From Candidatus Nomurabacteria bacterium (GTDB taxonomy: Bacteria; Patescibacteriota; Minisyncoccia; Phycocordibacterales; UBA9973), in NCBI GenBank assembly GCA_020851595.1, contig JADZCK010000016.1, forward strand, positions 1 to 55,197: a stretch of DNA of 55,197 bases, read 5' to 3'. Every line of letters starts with the position of its first letter. Within the stretch, counting starts at the first letter, position 1. The notes below the pieces were generated by a model. That model was not told the origin of the DNA. It searched no databases and worked only from the letters and a program-made list of their open reading frames with translations. Positions 20,048-30,440 of the stretch are shown piece after piece. The position numbers and the translations under genes were made by a program.

Positions 20048-20871
20048 ATAAATTAGTATCAATTATTTTACCTACATACAATGGCGCTGTTAGAATATCT
20101 GATGCCATAAAAAGTGTTTTAAACCAATCATACACTAATTGGGAGCTCTTGGTGATTGATGATGGATCAAAGGATAATACAAAAGAAATTGTTGAAAATT
20201 TTACAAAAACTGACTCAAGAGTTAAGTATATAAAAAATGAAAATAATTTAGGTATACAAAAAACTTTGAACAAAGGTATCCGAGAAGCAAAAGGGGAATA
20301 TATCGCCCGGATTGATGACGATGATATATGGTGTGACCCACAAAAACTAGAAAAACAAGTTGAATTTTTAGATAAAAATAAAGATTATGTTCTTGTTGGA
20401 ACAGGGGTAATCGTGGTAGACGAGGGTGGTAAAGAATTATTTAGATATTTAGTTTCGGTCTCTGATTATGATATACGAGAGAGGCTGTTGGGAAAAAATT
20501 GTTTTGTTCACTCAAGTGTAGTATTTAGAAAAGCTATTGTTCTTGAGATTGGTGGTTATGGCGAAGGAAGTGATGTTAGGCATATGGAGGACTATGATTT
20601 ATGGCTTCGAATTGGTTTAAAAGGAAAGTTTGCGAATCTTCCGATGTATAGCATAAAATGGTGTCTCCGAAATGGAAGTTTGAGTTCTGTTAATAGGATA
20701 GATATCTTTAAAAAGATTATATATCTAATAAAAAGTTATAAAGATTTTTATCCAAATTATCATTGGGCTGTGGTAAGATCATACGTACGTTTATTTATCT
20801 ACGGTTTTGTTCTCAAACTACCTATTAAGATGTCTTTAAACAAAATAATAAGATTATATAAAGAGAGTTAA
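20044..20871 (+). CDS. Glycosyltransferase family 2
   Basis: VSIILPTYNGAVRISDAIKSVLNQSYTNWELLVIDDGSKDNT. Confidence 0.9.
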   Translation: MNKLVSIILPTYNGAVRISDAIKSVLNQSYTNWELLVIDDGSKDNTKEIVENFTKTDSRVKYIKNENNLGIQKTLNKGIREAKGEYIARIDDDDIWCDPQKLEKQVEFLDKNKDYVLVGTGVIVVDEGGKELFRYLVSVSDYDIRERLLGKNCFVHSSVVFRKAIVLEIGGYGEGSDVRHMEDYDLWLRIGLKGKFANLPMYSIKWCLRNGSLSSVNRIDIFKKIIYLIKSYKDFYPNYHWAVVRSYVRLFIYGFVLKLPIKMSLNKIIRLYKES

Positions 20872-21795
20872 TTATCTAAATATTTTTCTTAAATAATGTT
20901 TTACTACAGATTTTATGATTTGGTTCAAAATTACTGAATATATGTAAATAGATTTTATTAATATATGATTACTATCATATAGTCTTACTATTTTGTTTGC
21001 TATGTGGAAACTTATTCTTAATATTTTAGCAAGGTCGCTTGCTTTAAGATCTCCTTCTGCATGAAATTTGTAGAAAATATCGGAATACTCTAATGACCCA
21101 GTAAAAAATAAATAATTATCCTCAAATATTTTTTGCACACTTTGTTGTATTTTTTCTTTTGCTGTATTTGAATAGTTCGAATTGTGTTGTCTGTAGTCCA
21201 AAAGTATTTTTCGCATGTTTACCCCTTTGTGTTTTTTTATTGCTTTAGATAAAAATGCAAAATCTTCGCATGGTACTTCTGGATAATGGGGGATAGTATT
21301 TAATACAGAACGTCGATAGGTTACACTCGGATTACAGAAATAAATATTGCTGATAAATTTCCATCCAAGCATTAGACTATTGCTTGGATGATATATTTTT
21401 GTACCATCAGTACCATTACCAAATAACTCATATCCTCCCCCAACAATATCAACATCTTTATTTTTACTTAGAAATTCTATCTGATTTTCAAGTCTGTATG
21501 GTCTTTGTATATCATCTGCGTCTGCTTTTGCTATAAATTCGCCCGTCGCTATATCAAGTCCAGAATTTGTCGCTCCGTGTATGCCTTTGGCATATTTATT
21601 TTCTATTTTTATAATTCTTTTGTCTCTTGAAGTCCATTTTTCAATAATTTTACTTGAATTGTCAGTGGAACTGTCGTTGATTATAATAAGTTCCCAATTT
21701 TTATATGTTTGATTTAAAATACTTGCGATAGTATCATCAAGATATTTTGATGCATTATAAACAGGCATTATTATACTTACCTTTTTTTCTTTCAT
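20872..21795 (-). CDS. Glycosyltransferase family 2
   Basis: VSIIMPVYNASKYLDDTIASILNQTYKNWELIIINDSSTDNS. Confidence 0.9.
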   Translation of the reverse strand: MKEKKVSIIMPVYNASKYLDDTIASILNQTYKNWELIIINDSSTDNSSKIIEKWTSRDKRIIKIENKYAKGIHGATNSGLDIATGEFIAKADADDIQRPYRLENQIEFLSKNKDVDIVGGGYELFGNGTDGTKIYHPSNSLMLGWKFISNIYFCNPSVTYRRSVLNTIPHYPEVPCEDFAFLSKAIKKHKGVNMRKILLDYRQHNSNYSNTAKEKIQQSVQKIFEDNYLFFTGSLEYSDIFYKFHAEGDLKASDLAKILRISFHIANKIVRLYDSNHILIKSIYIYSVILNQIIKSVVKHYLRKIFR

Positions 21796-21798
21796 TTT

Positions 21799-22596
21799 TT
21801 ATATAATTTTTCTAAATATTAATTTAATTAAAAGCAATGGATTTTTTGTTTTATACAGTAATTCTAGATAAAATTTAGATAGACCAATAAATTGTTTCAG
21901 TCTGTTTTTACTAGTATTGAAAGGGTGCCTGCGTATATGCACCAATACTTTTTCCGAATAATCTATAGAGTATTTTTCGGATATCCTAAGCCACATTTCC
22001 CAGTCTTCTGCAAAACGCAAATTTTCATTAAATAAACCGACATTACGGAAAACTTCGTTTTTTATCATAACACAACTAGCACTGCCTAAAATCTTATTTC
22101 CTTCCATTAATACATTGTATGCTTTGCCTCTGTATCTTGGGTCAATTTCTATTACATTATCTTTGCTTTTTTTGCCATTTATATCTATGGTGTCATATCT
22201 ACCATATACTAAGCCCAGATTTTCAAAGCTACTTGTTGTGAATATGTTTATTTGTTCTTCTAATTTATATTCTGTCCAAACATCATCTGCGTCTAGGAAG
22301 GCCAAGAAATCAGCCTTTGAATTTTTAACTCCAATATTTCTTGCGCTATTTGGCCCAGCATTTATTTTTTTGATATAAGTAATTGGAATGATGGAACGAT
22401 CCTTGTAATTTAATACTACGCTCTCAGTATTATCTGTAGACCCATCGTTTATTATGAAAATATTTTTCGGCTTGAGGGTTTGCCTTTCTATTGATTTTAT
22501 TGCTTCTAGTATAAAGGCCCCCTGGTTATATACAGGTATTATCACATCAATAGATATTAAATTTTCTTTTTTTATATTTTCCATACCTAGTACCAA
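21799..22596 (-). CDS. Glycosyltransferase family 2
   Basis: IDVIIPVYNQGAFILEAIKSIERQTLKPKNIFIINDGSTDNTE. Confidence 0.9.
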   Translation of the reverse strand: MVLGMENIKKENLISIDVIIPVYNQGAFILEAIKSIERQTLKPKNIFIINDGSTDNTESVVLNYKDRSIIPITYIKKINAGPNSARNIGVKNSKADFLAFLDADDVWTEYKLEEQINIFTTSSFENLGLVYGRYDTIDINGKKSKDNVIEIDPRYRGKAYNVLMEGNKILGSASCVMIKNEVFRNVGLFNENLRFAEDWEMWLRISEKYSIDYSEKVLVHIRRHPFNTSKNRLKQFIGLSKFYLELLYKTKNPLLLIKLIFRKII

Positions 22597-23579
22597 TTTT
22601 TTATTGAAAAAATTTTTTCATATTTATCTAAATTTATATCTGTTAATTCTTCGTTATAAAATGTTTTACAAAAGAGGGCGTATCTGTCTAATGCACATTC
22701 TACATAAGTAGGACTTATATTTTTCGTGGATTCTTTGTTATTATAAAAATTCATTCCAGAACCAACACACGAGAAATGCGCTAATTTTCTTCCAAAATCT
22801 ATTTTATAAGGGGTAGGGAAGTTGTTTATTTCTTCAAATAAATTATTTCTCTTGCCATATTTATCGCAACCTCCCACATCGTTGAAGTCTAAGTGATATA
22901 TTTTTGCTCCGTTATCTACCATATCAAACATCACTTGATCAAAAAAATCAATAGTTTTGTATTTAAATAATGGGTATGAACCATGAATCATTTGAGCAAA
23001 AACACTCATGTGGATTCTACCTAATATTTTTCTAATATTATATTTTACTAATTTTAATACAGATTTTAAAGAAAGGTTCAATATTTTGTTTATTGGTATT
23101 TCGTTGTTTTTTTCACCTAAATAATGTTTAGATATTTTTTCTTTATTAAAAAGTATGCAATTTGTTTGACATAAGTCAGTTAGGTGCATTATTTCTTTTA
23201 TTCCTTGTGGGTTATGATGGTAGTTGCGAATGGGTCCTATTATGTCATATTCTTTTGATTTTTCTATGATTTCATCAATTATATTTTCGCGAAATATTGT
23301 GTCACTATCAAAATGAATTATGTATTTTTCTTTACATTCCCGGATCACTTTTTCCCAAAGCAATGCCGTGCCTACGTGTCCATTATTTCTATACCCGTCT
23401 ATAATCTCATTATCAACTCCGATAAGTATGTTGTTGTGGTGTGTAGTTATTTTTTCAAAGTCGGATTTAGTGCCATATACATGCACTTTTTGGTTGTGAT
23501 ATTTATGAAAAGAATCTAAGGCGATTTTCCCTATTTTCCCGCAATTTACTATCTCTGTAAAAATAAATATCTCGTTCAT
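22587..23579 (-). CDS. Putative glycosyltransferase-like protein
   Basis: HFDSDTIFRENIIDEII (DxD-like) in a glycan locus; overlaps neighbours by a few nt. Confidence 0.6.
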   Translation of the reverse strand: MNEIFIFTEIVNCGKIGKIALDSFHKYHNQKVHVYGTKSDFEKITTHHNNILIGVDNEIIDGYRNNGHVGTALLWEKVIRECKEKYIIHFDSDTIFRENIIDEIIEKSKEYDIIGPIRNYHHNPQGIKEIMHLTDLCQTNCILFNKEKISKHYLGEKNNEIPINKILNLSLKSVLKLVKYNIRKILGRIHMSVFAQMIHGSYPLFKYKTIDFFDQVMFDMVDNGAKIYHLDFNDVGGCDKYGKRNNLFEEINNFPTPYKIDFGRKLAHFSCVGSGMNFYNNKESTKNISPTYVECALDRYALFCKTFYNEELTDINLDKYEKIFSIKNWY

Positions 23580-24640
23580 TTTTTTATGTTCTTTAATGAT
23601 TTTCTAATTTTTCTTAGAAAAGAAATAGCAAAATTTTCGATTTCTGGGTTAATTGTCAATAACTTCTTTTCTGTGTCATCTTTTTGTTTGTTTGCATATT
23701 CACTTAACATGGGGAATAATTGGTATTTATCTAAAATTAATTCTTTTGCTTTTAGTATCGTGTCTTGTGTCGTTTCGTATGTATTGCTATCTATAATACA
23801 CTTTATTTTATTTATTGCCTCTTCTGGTTTTTTTATATCTATGGTTGCTAGAGAATTATTGGGAAAATAGTCATATATGTTTTTGCAACCATAATATATT
23901 GGATATGAAAGCCCTAGAAATGCATCAGCAAGTTTTTCTGTCCAGTAATCTTCCAAAGAGCTGTTTTCTATACAGATGTGATACTTGTATGGGGCTATTG
24001 CATCCCATTTATCATTTATTTCGTTAAATCCTATGCCAAAAACATCAATTTTATCACCTAGCGTTTCTTTTAATTTTCTTAGAAAAGCGAGTCTTTCTCT
24101 GTGTCCTTTTGTGAAATTTTTATTTGAAACAATTATCGATATAAGTTTATTTTTTTTAATAGAATTTATTTTCTTAAGTTCATCATAAGTTTTTGAATAT
24201 TTTTCATCGTCTGTTTTTTTATTAAATTTGTGTCCTACCAACCAAGGCAAGGCTTGTTGCTTAAGTATTAAATTGGGGTGATTCATATTTTTTTGGCAGG
24301 TTAATATCGCCGTAAACTGTTTCAAGAATCTAGTTTGGTATTTTTTTACACTAGGAGGTTCAGCTGAAATAAACAATGTGCTGTTTTTGGGGCACAAAAC
24401 TGATTCTTTTTCCATAATTTCGTCATGTATGACCCACAAATCACATTCTGGTATATTTTCGTTTATAAAGAATTGGCAGTTATCCCATACAGGATTAAAA
24501 TTTTTTAATTGCTTAATAAAAGGCTTTCCATTTGTGCCAGTAGAAATCTTTATTTTAACTAAATTTTTTGTATTATTTAGGCCATCCTTATATTTTTTTA
24601 CAACATCTTCTTCGTTCATATTTACTTTTTTACAAACCAA
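23576..24640 (-). CDS. GT10-like (alpha-1,3-fucosyltransferase family) protein
   Basis: YKYHICIENSSLEDYWTEKLADAFLGLSYPIYYGCKNIYDYFP matches the GT10 C-terminal signature. Confidence 0.75.
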   Translation of the reverse strand: MVCKKVNMNEEDVVKKYKDGLNNTKNLVKIKISTGTNGKPFIKQLKNFNPVWDNCQFFINENIPECDLWVIHDEIMEKESVLCPKNSTLFISAEPPSVKKYQTRFLKQFTAILTCQKNMNHPNLILKQQALPWLVGHKFNKKTDDEKYSKTYDELKKINSIKKNKLISIIVSNKNFTKGHRERLAFLRKLKETLGDKIDVFGIGFNEINDKWDAIAPYKYHICIENSSLEDYWTEKLADAFLGLSYPIYYGCKNIYDYFPNNSLATIDIKKPEEAINKIKCIIDSNTYETTQDTILKAKELILDKYQLFPMLSEYANKQKDDTEKKLLTINPEIENFAISFLRKIRKSLKNIKK

Positions 24641-25377
24641 AATAAACCACAGCCATATCTTTGTTTATTTGATAATTCACTAGAAGCATTTTCTATTATG
24701 CCTTTAGAAAAATCATCTGGTATTAATGAAAATTCTTTTAGCTTTAGGTCAGGGAAGTAGCTCGTGATTTGGTCATACGAATATATTCTGTGTGCATTAA
24801 ATTGTATGTTTGGTTTTCCTATTGGTGTTACAAACAAAAGATTCCCATTTGTTGTGAGTACTCTTGATAATTCTTGCATGGCTTTAATGTCTCCGTCTGG
24901 GTTAATTGGATCTCCGTATCTACCAAGTCCAATATGCTCAACAGTATGCATACAGGAAAGGGATTCAATGCTATTGGTTGCAAATGGTAGCCTGGTTAGG
25001 TCAGCTTCTTTTGATTTTAGATTAGAAAGATTAATTTTTACGGGTCTGTAGTCGTAAAATTCGACTGGTAAAAATGCAGATACTATTGTTGAAAAACTTA
25101 TAACTGAAGATATGTCCACGTGTTTTTTAGGATTTGTTTTTGCAATAATTCTAGCAGCCCAAGCTGGGTGATACGTATAGTGGTGATCAAATGGAGTGGT
25201 TGTGGTTTTGTCGAAAAGTATTGGGTATCTATTGTGCCAAGCAAGAGAAAATCTGCGGTTATTTCTCGATTTGTTTTTAAAATCAAGAAAATCACAAATA
25301 AAATTCAGATAATAATATGTCTTTCTTATTCTCAGTTTGATATAATTAGGGATTATATTTTTTAATATTTTTATCAT
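24622..25377 (-). CDS. DUF268/SAM-methyltransferase-like protein
   Basis: SLSCMHTVEHIGLGRYGDPINPDGDIKAMQELSRVLTTNGNLLFVTPIG. Confidence 0.7.
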   Translation of the reverse strand: MIKILKNIIPNYIKLRIRKTYYYLNFICDFLDFKNKSRNNRRFSLAWHNRYPILFDKTTTTPFDHHYTYHPAWAARIIAKTNPKKHVDISSVISFSTIVSAFLPVEFYDYRPVKINLSNLKSKEADLTRLPFATNSIESLSCMHTVEHIGLGRYGDPINPDGDIKAMQELSRVLTTNGNLLFVTPIGKPNIQFNAHRIYSYDQITSYFPDLKLKEFSLIPDDFSKGIIENASSELSNKQRYGCGLFWFVKK

Positions 25378-25383
25378 ATATAT

Positions 25384-26457
25384 TTATATTTTTAATTTTA
25401 ATGCTTTTGATACACATATAAAAAAATTATCAGGTAAGAATTTTTTATAATCATCACTTCCAAGAAATGAGTCGATGGCTTTTATATAATTATCGTACTG
25501 TTTCTCAGTAATACTTTCTAAAAAGAATAGTAACTCTTTGTTGTTTTTAAAATTTCTTCGGTCAATAAATGTTTCTTTGGGTATATATTTAGTTATATTC
25601 TGTGCCCCCCAATATATTGGTACTACTCTTGCGTTAAAACAGTCAAAGATTTTTTCAGTAATCCATCCATTTTCATTTTTTACATTTTCATAACATAAGC
25701 TAAATTTATATTGGGCAAGTATTTCATGCTTGTTTCTGCATTCACCTCTGTAGCTTTTGTATTTTTTGATCAAGAACGGGAATATTTTTTCGTATTTTGA
25801 AATTGGTTTATTCCAGTTATACCCAAACAAATCAAATTTTTCACCTATTTCTTTTTCAAAAAAGCTAATTGATTTTCTCCTCTCGCTATATAACTCGTCA
25901 TTGTGGTTTGAAATTTTATTTATAGATATATTTACCAGCATTTTTTTGTCACGAAACAAGACTGCAGGTTTTGGACGTTCTTTGTCAGAATATGGGTGGA
26001 AGAATTTAAAGAATTTTTTATTATCGACAAGATCATCATTCCACGTAATGATCGTATCAAATTTACCGTATGTTTCTTCCGTGTAATTGTCTGGATCTAT
26101 TGCTCTTGCTTCCCATAAAATAAGAGCCATTTTTTTTCTTAACCCCATTTTTATTGCCTCAGCATAAACATCTCGAGTATATTCTGTCTGGTTGTTTTTG
26201 TTTATGCCTAAGATTTTTTTTGCAAATGTTTTTATTTTTGAAAATCTTGTAATTTTTTTACCCAAAGTAACTTCGTCCACAAATATTATTTTCTCTGCCG
26301 TAGAAAGATCATTGTCGTCTGCTGTTTTTAGATCGTAGCCTATCGAAGCCAATTTGTTTTTTAAATATTTCCAAGGCCCATTTAAATCATCTGCGTTGTA
26401 TTTTGTAAAAATAATGTTGTTCTCAAATCCTTTAAAATTTAACAATATGTCTTTCAT
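25384..26457 (-). CDS. GT10-like (fucosyltransferase family) protein
   Basis: YKFSLCYENVKNENGWITEKIFDCFNARVVPIYWGAQNITKYIPKETFID. Confidence 0.8.
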   Translation of the reverse strand: MKDILLNFKGFENNIIFTKYNADDLNGPWKYLKNKLASIGYDLKTADDNDLSTAEKIIFVDEVTLGKKITRFSKIKTFAKKILGINKNNQTEYTRDVYAEAIKMGLRKKMALILWEARAIDPDNYTEETYGKFDTIITWNDDLVDNKKFFKFFHPYSDKERPKPAVLFRDKKMLVNISINKISNHNDELYSERRKSISFFEKEIGEKFDLFGYNWNKPISKYEKIFPFLIKKYKSYRGECRNKHEILAQYKFSLCYENVKNENGWITEKIFDCFNARVVPIYWGAQNITKYIPKETFIDRRNFKNNKELLFFLESITEKQYDNYIKAIDSFLGSDDYKKFLPDNFFICVSKALKLKI

Positions 26458-26466
26458 AAGTAAGTT

Positions 26467-27753
26467 TTATTTTAATTCTTGTATTTCCCAATTTGCATTA
26501 CTAAATACGCAACTCCAGTATGTAGAGGCCTCACCATAACTGTGCATGGTTGATCCTGCATCAATAATTTTAAACCTTATTGCATCATCTCGTATATCTA
26601 TATCTTGGACTCCTTTTTCGTGAGCATACAATCTTATTGTGTATGTATCTGGTATTAGAAAATCTCCTTTTATTTTTGTGACTGTTTTATATAAACCTCT
26701 TTTGAAAACATACACCTTGCCCCCTTCAGAATCAGATAAACTTGTAGAAGTCACATTGACACCATTTGAGTTTTTAATAGTTAAACTTATCTCAAGGGGC
26801 CAAGATTCTTTAAAGATTTCCATCTCTACATTTATATCAAAATCTTGATTGTGTAAAATCATATTAGTAGTTGCTCCATACTCCTTGTTTATCCATATCT
26901 TTTTAAAAATAAAATCTTTATTTTTATTATTATTTTCAAATTCTATTTGGCTTTTATTTTCGATAATTTTATTATTATTTTCATTGTAAATATCTAAGAT
27001 TTTATCTGTTATGTTAAACGCTTTAATCTGGCCATTTTCTATTAGTATTGTTTTTTTACAAAGTTCTTTTATTGAATTTAAATTGTGGCTTACAAAAAGT
27101 ACAGTTCTGCCTTGTTGTTTGGTTATTTCTTCCATTTTACCCAAACACTTTTTCTGAAATTCAGCATCACCCACGGCTAATACTTCATCTACTATCAATA
27201 TATCTGTTTCCATGTGTGCAGCTACAGAAAACGCAAGGCGGACATACATACCACTTGAATAATATTTCACTGGAGTATCTAAGAATTTTCCAATATCTGC
27301 AAACTCGACAATTTCGTCAAACTTTTTTGCTATTTCTTTTTTCTTCATGCCGAGAATTGCACCATTTAAGAAGATATTTTCTCTTCCTGTGAGTTCTGGG
27401 TGAAATCCTGTGCCGACCTCAAGCAGGCTGCCGACTCTTCCGTGGATTTTGATTTCTCCTGTTGTTGGGGGAGTGATCTGTGAAAGTATCTTGAGTAGTG
27501 TGGATTTACCAGCTCCATTGTGTCCAATAATCCCTATAACTTCTCCTTTTTGCACAGAGAAATTTATATCTTTTAATGCCCAAAATTCTTCTTTTGTTTC
27601 TAATCCTATGATTTGTTTGGTTTTGGTTTTTAAAAAAGAAAATGGATTTTTAAAAATGCTGGTTAGTACATCTCTCAAAGTAAGATATCCACCTCTTTGG
27701 TGGGTGATATCGTATTTTTTTCCTATGTTTTTTACTTCAATTATTGGTTTCAT
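26467..27753 (-). CDS. wzt: Polysaccharide ABC transporter ATP-binding protein with C-terminal Wzt-like domain
   Basis: GHNGAGKSTLLKILSQITPPTTGEI, YYSSGMYVRLAFSVAAH, extra beta-rich C-terminal domain. Confidence 0.9.
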   Translation of the reverse strand: MKPIIEVKNIGKKYDITHQRGGYLTLRDVLTSIFKNPFSFLKTKTKQIIGLETKEEFWALKDINFSVQKGEVIGIIGHNGAGKSTLLKILSQITPPTTGEIKIHGRVGSLLEVGTGFHPELTGRENIFLNGAILGMKKKEIAKKFDEIVEFADIGKFLDTPVKYYSSGMYVRLAFSVAAHMETDILIVDEVLAVGDAEFQKKCLGKMEEITKQQGRTVLFVSHNLNSIKELCKKTILIENGQIKAFNITDKILDIYNENNNKIIENKSQIEFENNNKNKDFIFKKIWINKEYGATTNMILHNQDFDINVEMEIFKESWPLEISLTIKNSNGVNVTSTSLSDSEGGKVYVFKRGLYKTVTKIKGDFLIPDTYTIRLYAHEKGVQDIDIRDDAIRFKIIDAGSTMHSYGEASTYWSCVFSNANWEIQELK

Positions 27754-27757
27754 TTTT

Positions 27758-28582
27758 TTAAATTATGTCTGCGAAATAACGCTCTGTTTTCTTAAACATA
27801 TAAATTCCGAATAACATTAAAATAAAAGTTGCCACAAGAGAAATAAAAACAAGTAACCAGTTTAAAACAGTAGTGCCCAAAAGCGCAGCTCTGGCGCTCT
27901 GGATGACTCCCATCATAGGATTTAGAGCTAGTATCCAAGAATATTTTCCTGCAATACCAGCTGGATAAATAACAGGAGTGACAAACATTAATATTTGTAT
28001 AAAAAATGGTAAAGCGTAACGCACATCTCTGTATTTTACATTTATCGAAGCGAGAAATAATCCAAGCCCGACAGACGCCATGAATGTTATGACTAGAAGT
28101 AATGGCAGGATAAACAATCCTACTAAGCGTGGAGCATAGCCATAATAAAACATCATACCCACAAGAATTATTGAAGCAATTCCGAAATCTATAAATTTTG
28201 TTATTACTGTAGATATTGGAAGAATTAATCTAGGGAAATAAACTTTTGTGATAATCGCTTGATTTGCAATCATTACGTTGCTTGTGTCAGAAAGCGCTCC
28301 AGAAAAAAATTGCCAGAAAAGTAGTCCTGTATAGACAAATATTGGGTAAGGGACTCCGTCTGAAGATATTTTTAATAGTCCTCCAAAAAAAACTGTAAAT
28401 ACAACCATAGTGATAAATGGTTGGAAGACTGCCCAAAGTACACCTATCGCTGTCTGTTTGTATCTGACTTTCAAATCACGCCAAGTAAAAAAATACAAAA
28501 GTTCTCGATATTCCCAGATTTCCTTTAAGTCGGAAAAACTGAAAAGTTTTTTTGGTTTTATGATCGTGGTTGGTGTTTCCAT
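27758..28582 (-). CDS. wzm: Polysaccharide ABC transporter permease
   Basis: RDLKVRYKQTAIGVLWAVFQPFITMVVFTVFFG; ABC-2 family. Confidence 0.92.
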   Translation of the reverse strand: METPTTIIKPKKLFSFSDLKEIWEYRELLYFFTWRDLKVRYKQTAIGVLWAVFQPFITMVVFTVFFGGLLKISSDGVPYPIFVYTGLLFWQFFSGALSDTSNVMIANQAIITKVYFPRLILPISTVITKFIDFGIASIILVGMMFYYGYAPRLVGLFILPLLLVITFMASVGLGLFLASINVKYRDVRYALPFFIQILMFVTPVIYPAGIAGKYSWILALNPMMGVIQSARAALLGTTVLNWLLVFISLVATFILMLFGIYMFKKTERYFADII

Positions 28583-28583
28583 G

Positions 28584-29891
28584 TTAATAAGTGAATATTT
28601 TTGCTATGGTTTTCAATATGATTAGAATATCAAAGAAAATATTTCTATTTTTTATATAATAAAAATCATACCTTAACTTTTCCTTAGCATCTTCGACCGA
28701 AGCGCCGTATTTGTAATTTACTTGCGCCCAACCAGTGAGTCCAGCTTTTACAGAATGTCTTAAATTGTAATAAAGTATATCTTTACTTAGCTTGTCCACA
28801 AATTCGGGTCTTTCAGGGCGTGGTCCGACAAACGACAATTCTCCCTTCAAAATATTTATAAGTTGAGGGATTTCGTCTAAATGAGTTCCTCTCAAAAATC
28901 TTCCTACCGGTGTAATCCTAGGATCTTTTTTATTGTCTTCTGTCCAAACTGCGCCATTTTTTTCTGAATTTAAATACATCGATCTGAATTTATAAATTAT
29001 AAACTCATTATCGTTTAAGCTTATTCTTTTGTGGCTAAACATCACCGGTCCTTTGGACGTTATTTTAATTAAAATTGCTATTATTAAAAAAATAGGAAAG
29101 AAAATTATGATAAGCAATAGTGACAAAAATACATCGATTATTCTTTTAATAAAATTAAAAATCGTTTTATTTTTACTTACATAATCTATCATAGTCTCTT
29201 TATCTATTTTTTCAGTGGCAACTTTTTGAAAAGTTTCTTCATAAAAATTATTTATTGTATAAATAGCAATTCCTTTTTTAAGGAGCGAATAAATATTATC
29301 AAAATCAATTTCTTTAATGGATTCAAGTATTATAATGTCTGGTTTGAGATCGAATATTTCTTTTTGATTAAAATTATTTAATTCTTTTATTATTTTATAG
29401 CCAATATTTTGATTATTTATAATTTCTTCTATTAGTTCATTTCTTTCGCCATTGTTTACTGCGATTATTTTTAGGCTAATTCCTTTTTTCACAAAGTATC
29501 TGCGTATAATGATTCTTGAATAAAAATCAATAACTCCAAAAATTCCAGTGAAGATGATTAAGTTTGTTTTTGGAGTTAGCTTGAAAAAAGAACCAAAAAT
29601 ATAAAATATTAAAATAGAAAAAAAGAAAGATACTATCAAACTTTTAATAAAAGAACTTGTAAATTCTGTGATGTTTTTGTTGAATCTGAAAGAATATAAG
29701 TTGAATATATAAAAAGTTAGTATATATAGTATAATTATTATTAAGAAGGGGACAAAATGTATATTTAATTGGGCAAAAAAATAATCTTTGCCGTACCTTA
29801 TAAAAATCATTAAAAATAAAGCACCAAACAACGCAGCCAAATCAGTTGCTAGAATAAAAAACATCTTAAATTTGGTTAGTAGGTTTTTCAT
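28584..29891 (-). CDS. Undecaprenyl-phosphate sugar phosphotransferase (WbaP/WcaJ-like)
   Basis: KRIIDVFLSLLLIIIFFPIFLIIAILIKITSKGPVMFSHKRI...FRSMY, LRGTHLDEIPQLINILKGELSFVGPRPERPEFV. Confidence 0.93.
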   Translation of the reverse strand: MKNLLTKFKMFFILATDLAALFGALFLMIFIRYGKDYFFAQLNIHFVPFLIIIILYILTFYIFNLYSFRFNKNITEFTSSFIKSLIVSFFFSILIFYIFGSFFKLTPKTNLIIFTGIFGVIDFYSRIIIRRYFVKKGISLKIIAVNNGERNELIEEIINNQNIGYKIIKELNNFNQKEIFDLKPDIIILESIKEIDFDNIYSLLKKGIAIYTINNFYEETFQKVATEKIDKETMIDYVSKNKTIFNFIKRIIDVFLSLLLIIIFFPIFLIIAILIKITSKGPVMFSHKRISLNDNEFIIYKFRSMYLNSEKNGAVWTEDNKKDPRITPVGRFLRGTHLDEIPQLINILKGELSFVGPRPERPEFVDKLSKDILYYNLRHSVKAGLTGWAQVNYKYGASVEDAKEKLRYDFYYIKNRNIFFDILIILKTIAKIFTY

Positions 29892-29948
29892 ATGATACTT
29901 TTATATTCATAAGCCTAATGTAGCATAAAATAGCTTTTTTTTCAGCTT

Positions 29949-30176
29949 TTGTGTTGTTTTGTTTATATGCTATTATATAAAAATAAAACTATGGGGGATA
30001 TCATTTCAAAAATAATTTTTTTTATTATCGTGTTGCCGGTGGTGATAATAAAAAGCGGTTTTGAGAAGCTCAAGAAATTTATGGAGGATAATAATTACTC
30101 TCTCCATTGGTATTATGTTTTGCTGGTGCTACTGATTATCACTCTTGCTGTTTTGCTACTGTTTGGATATAGATAA
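29949..30176 (+). CDS. Small membrane protein
   Basis: Short ORF with two hydrophobic segments between divergent genes. Confidence 0.45.
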   Translation: MCCFVYMLLYKNKTMGDIISKIIFFIIVLPVVIIKSGFEKLKKFMEDNNYSLHWYYVLLVLLIITLAVLLLFGYR

Positions 30177-30295
30177 ATCGTGCTATACTAAAAGCAATGA
30201 ATCAGCATTTTATGAAAGTGTTAACGATATTTATTATTATGATAACAATAGGGCTCATAGGGGTTTTTGTGTTTGCAAAATAAAAGTTTCGTGTT

Positions 30296-30418
30296 ATACT
30301 GTATTTACCGTAGAGAAAGTAGGCGCAGAACTTGTTCTGGTTAAGTCCTATTTAGTGGGTCGATATTCTCCGACATGGTTCGGAGAGGAAAACTTGCGGC
30401 GAAAGCCGTTTTTTTGTT
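30296..30418 (+). promoter_or_regulatory. Ribosomal protein L10 leader-like 5' UTR ending in terminator-like hairpin
   Basis: Structured leader upstream of rplJ; ttctccgacatggttcggagag, then gcggcgaaagccgttttttt. Confidence 0.6.
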
Positions 30419-30440
30419 GAAAAAATAAGAAAAACAAATT

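Noticed and set aside
30145-30420. 91-aa ORF upstream of rplJ
   Set aside because: Overlaps the structured L10 leader and terminator-like hairpin; no protein-like composition.
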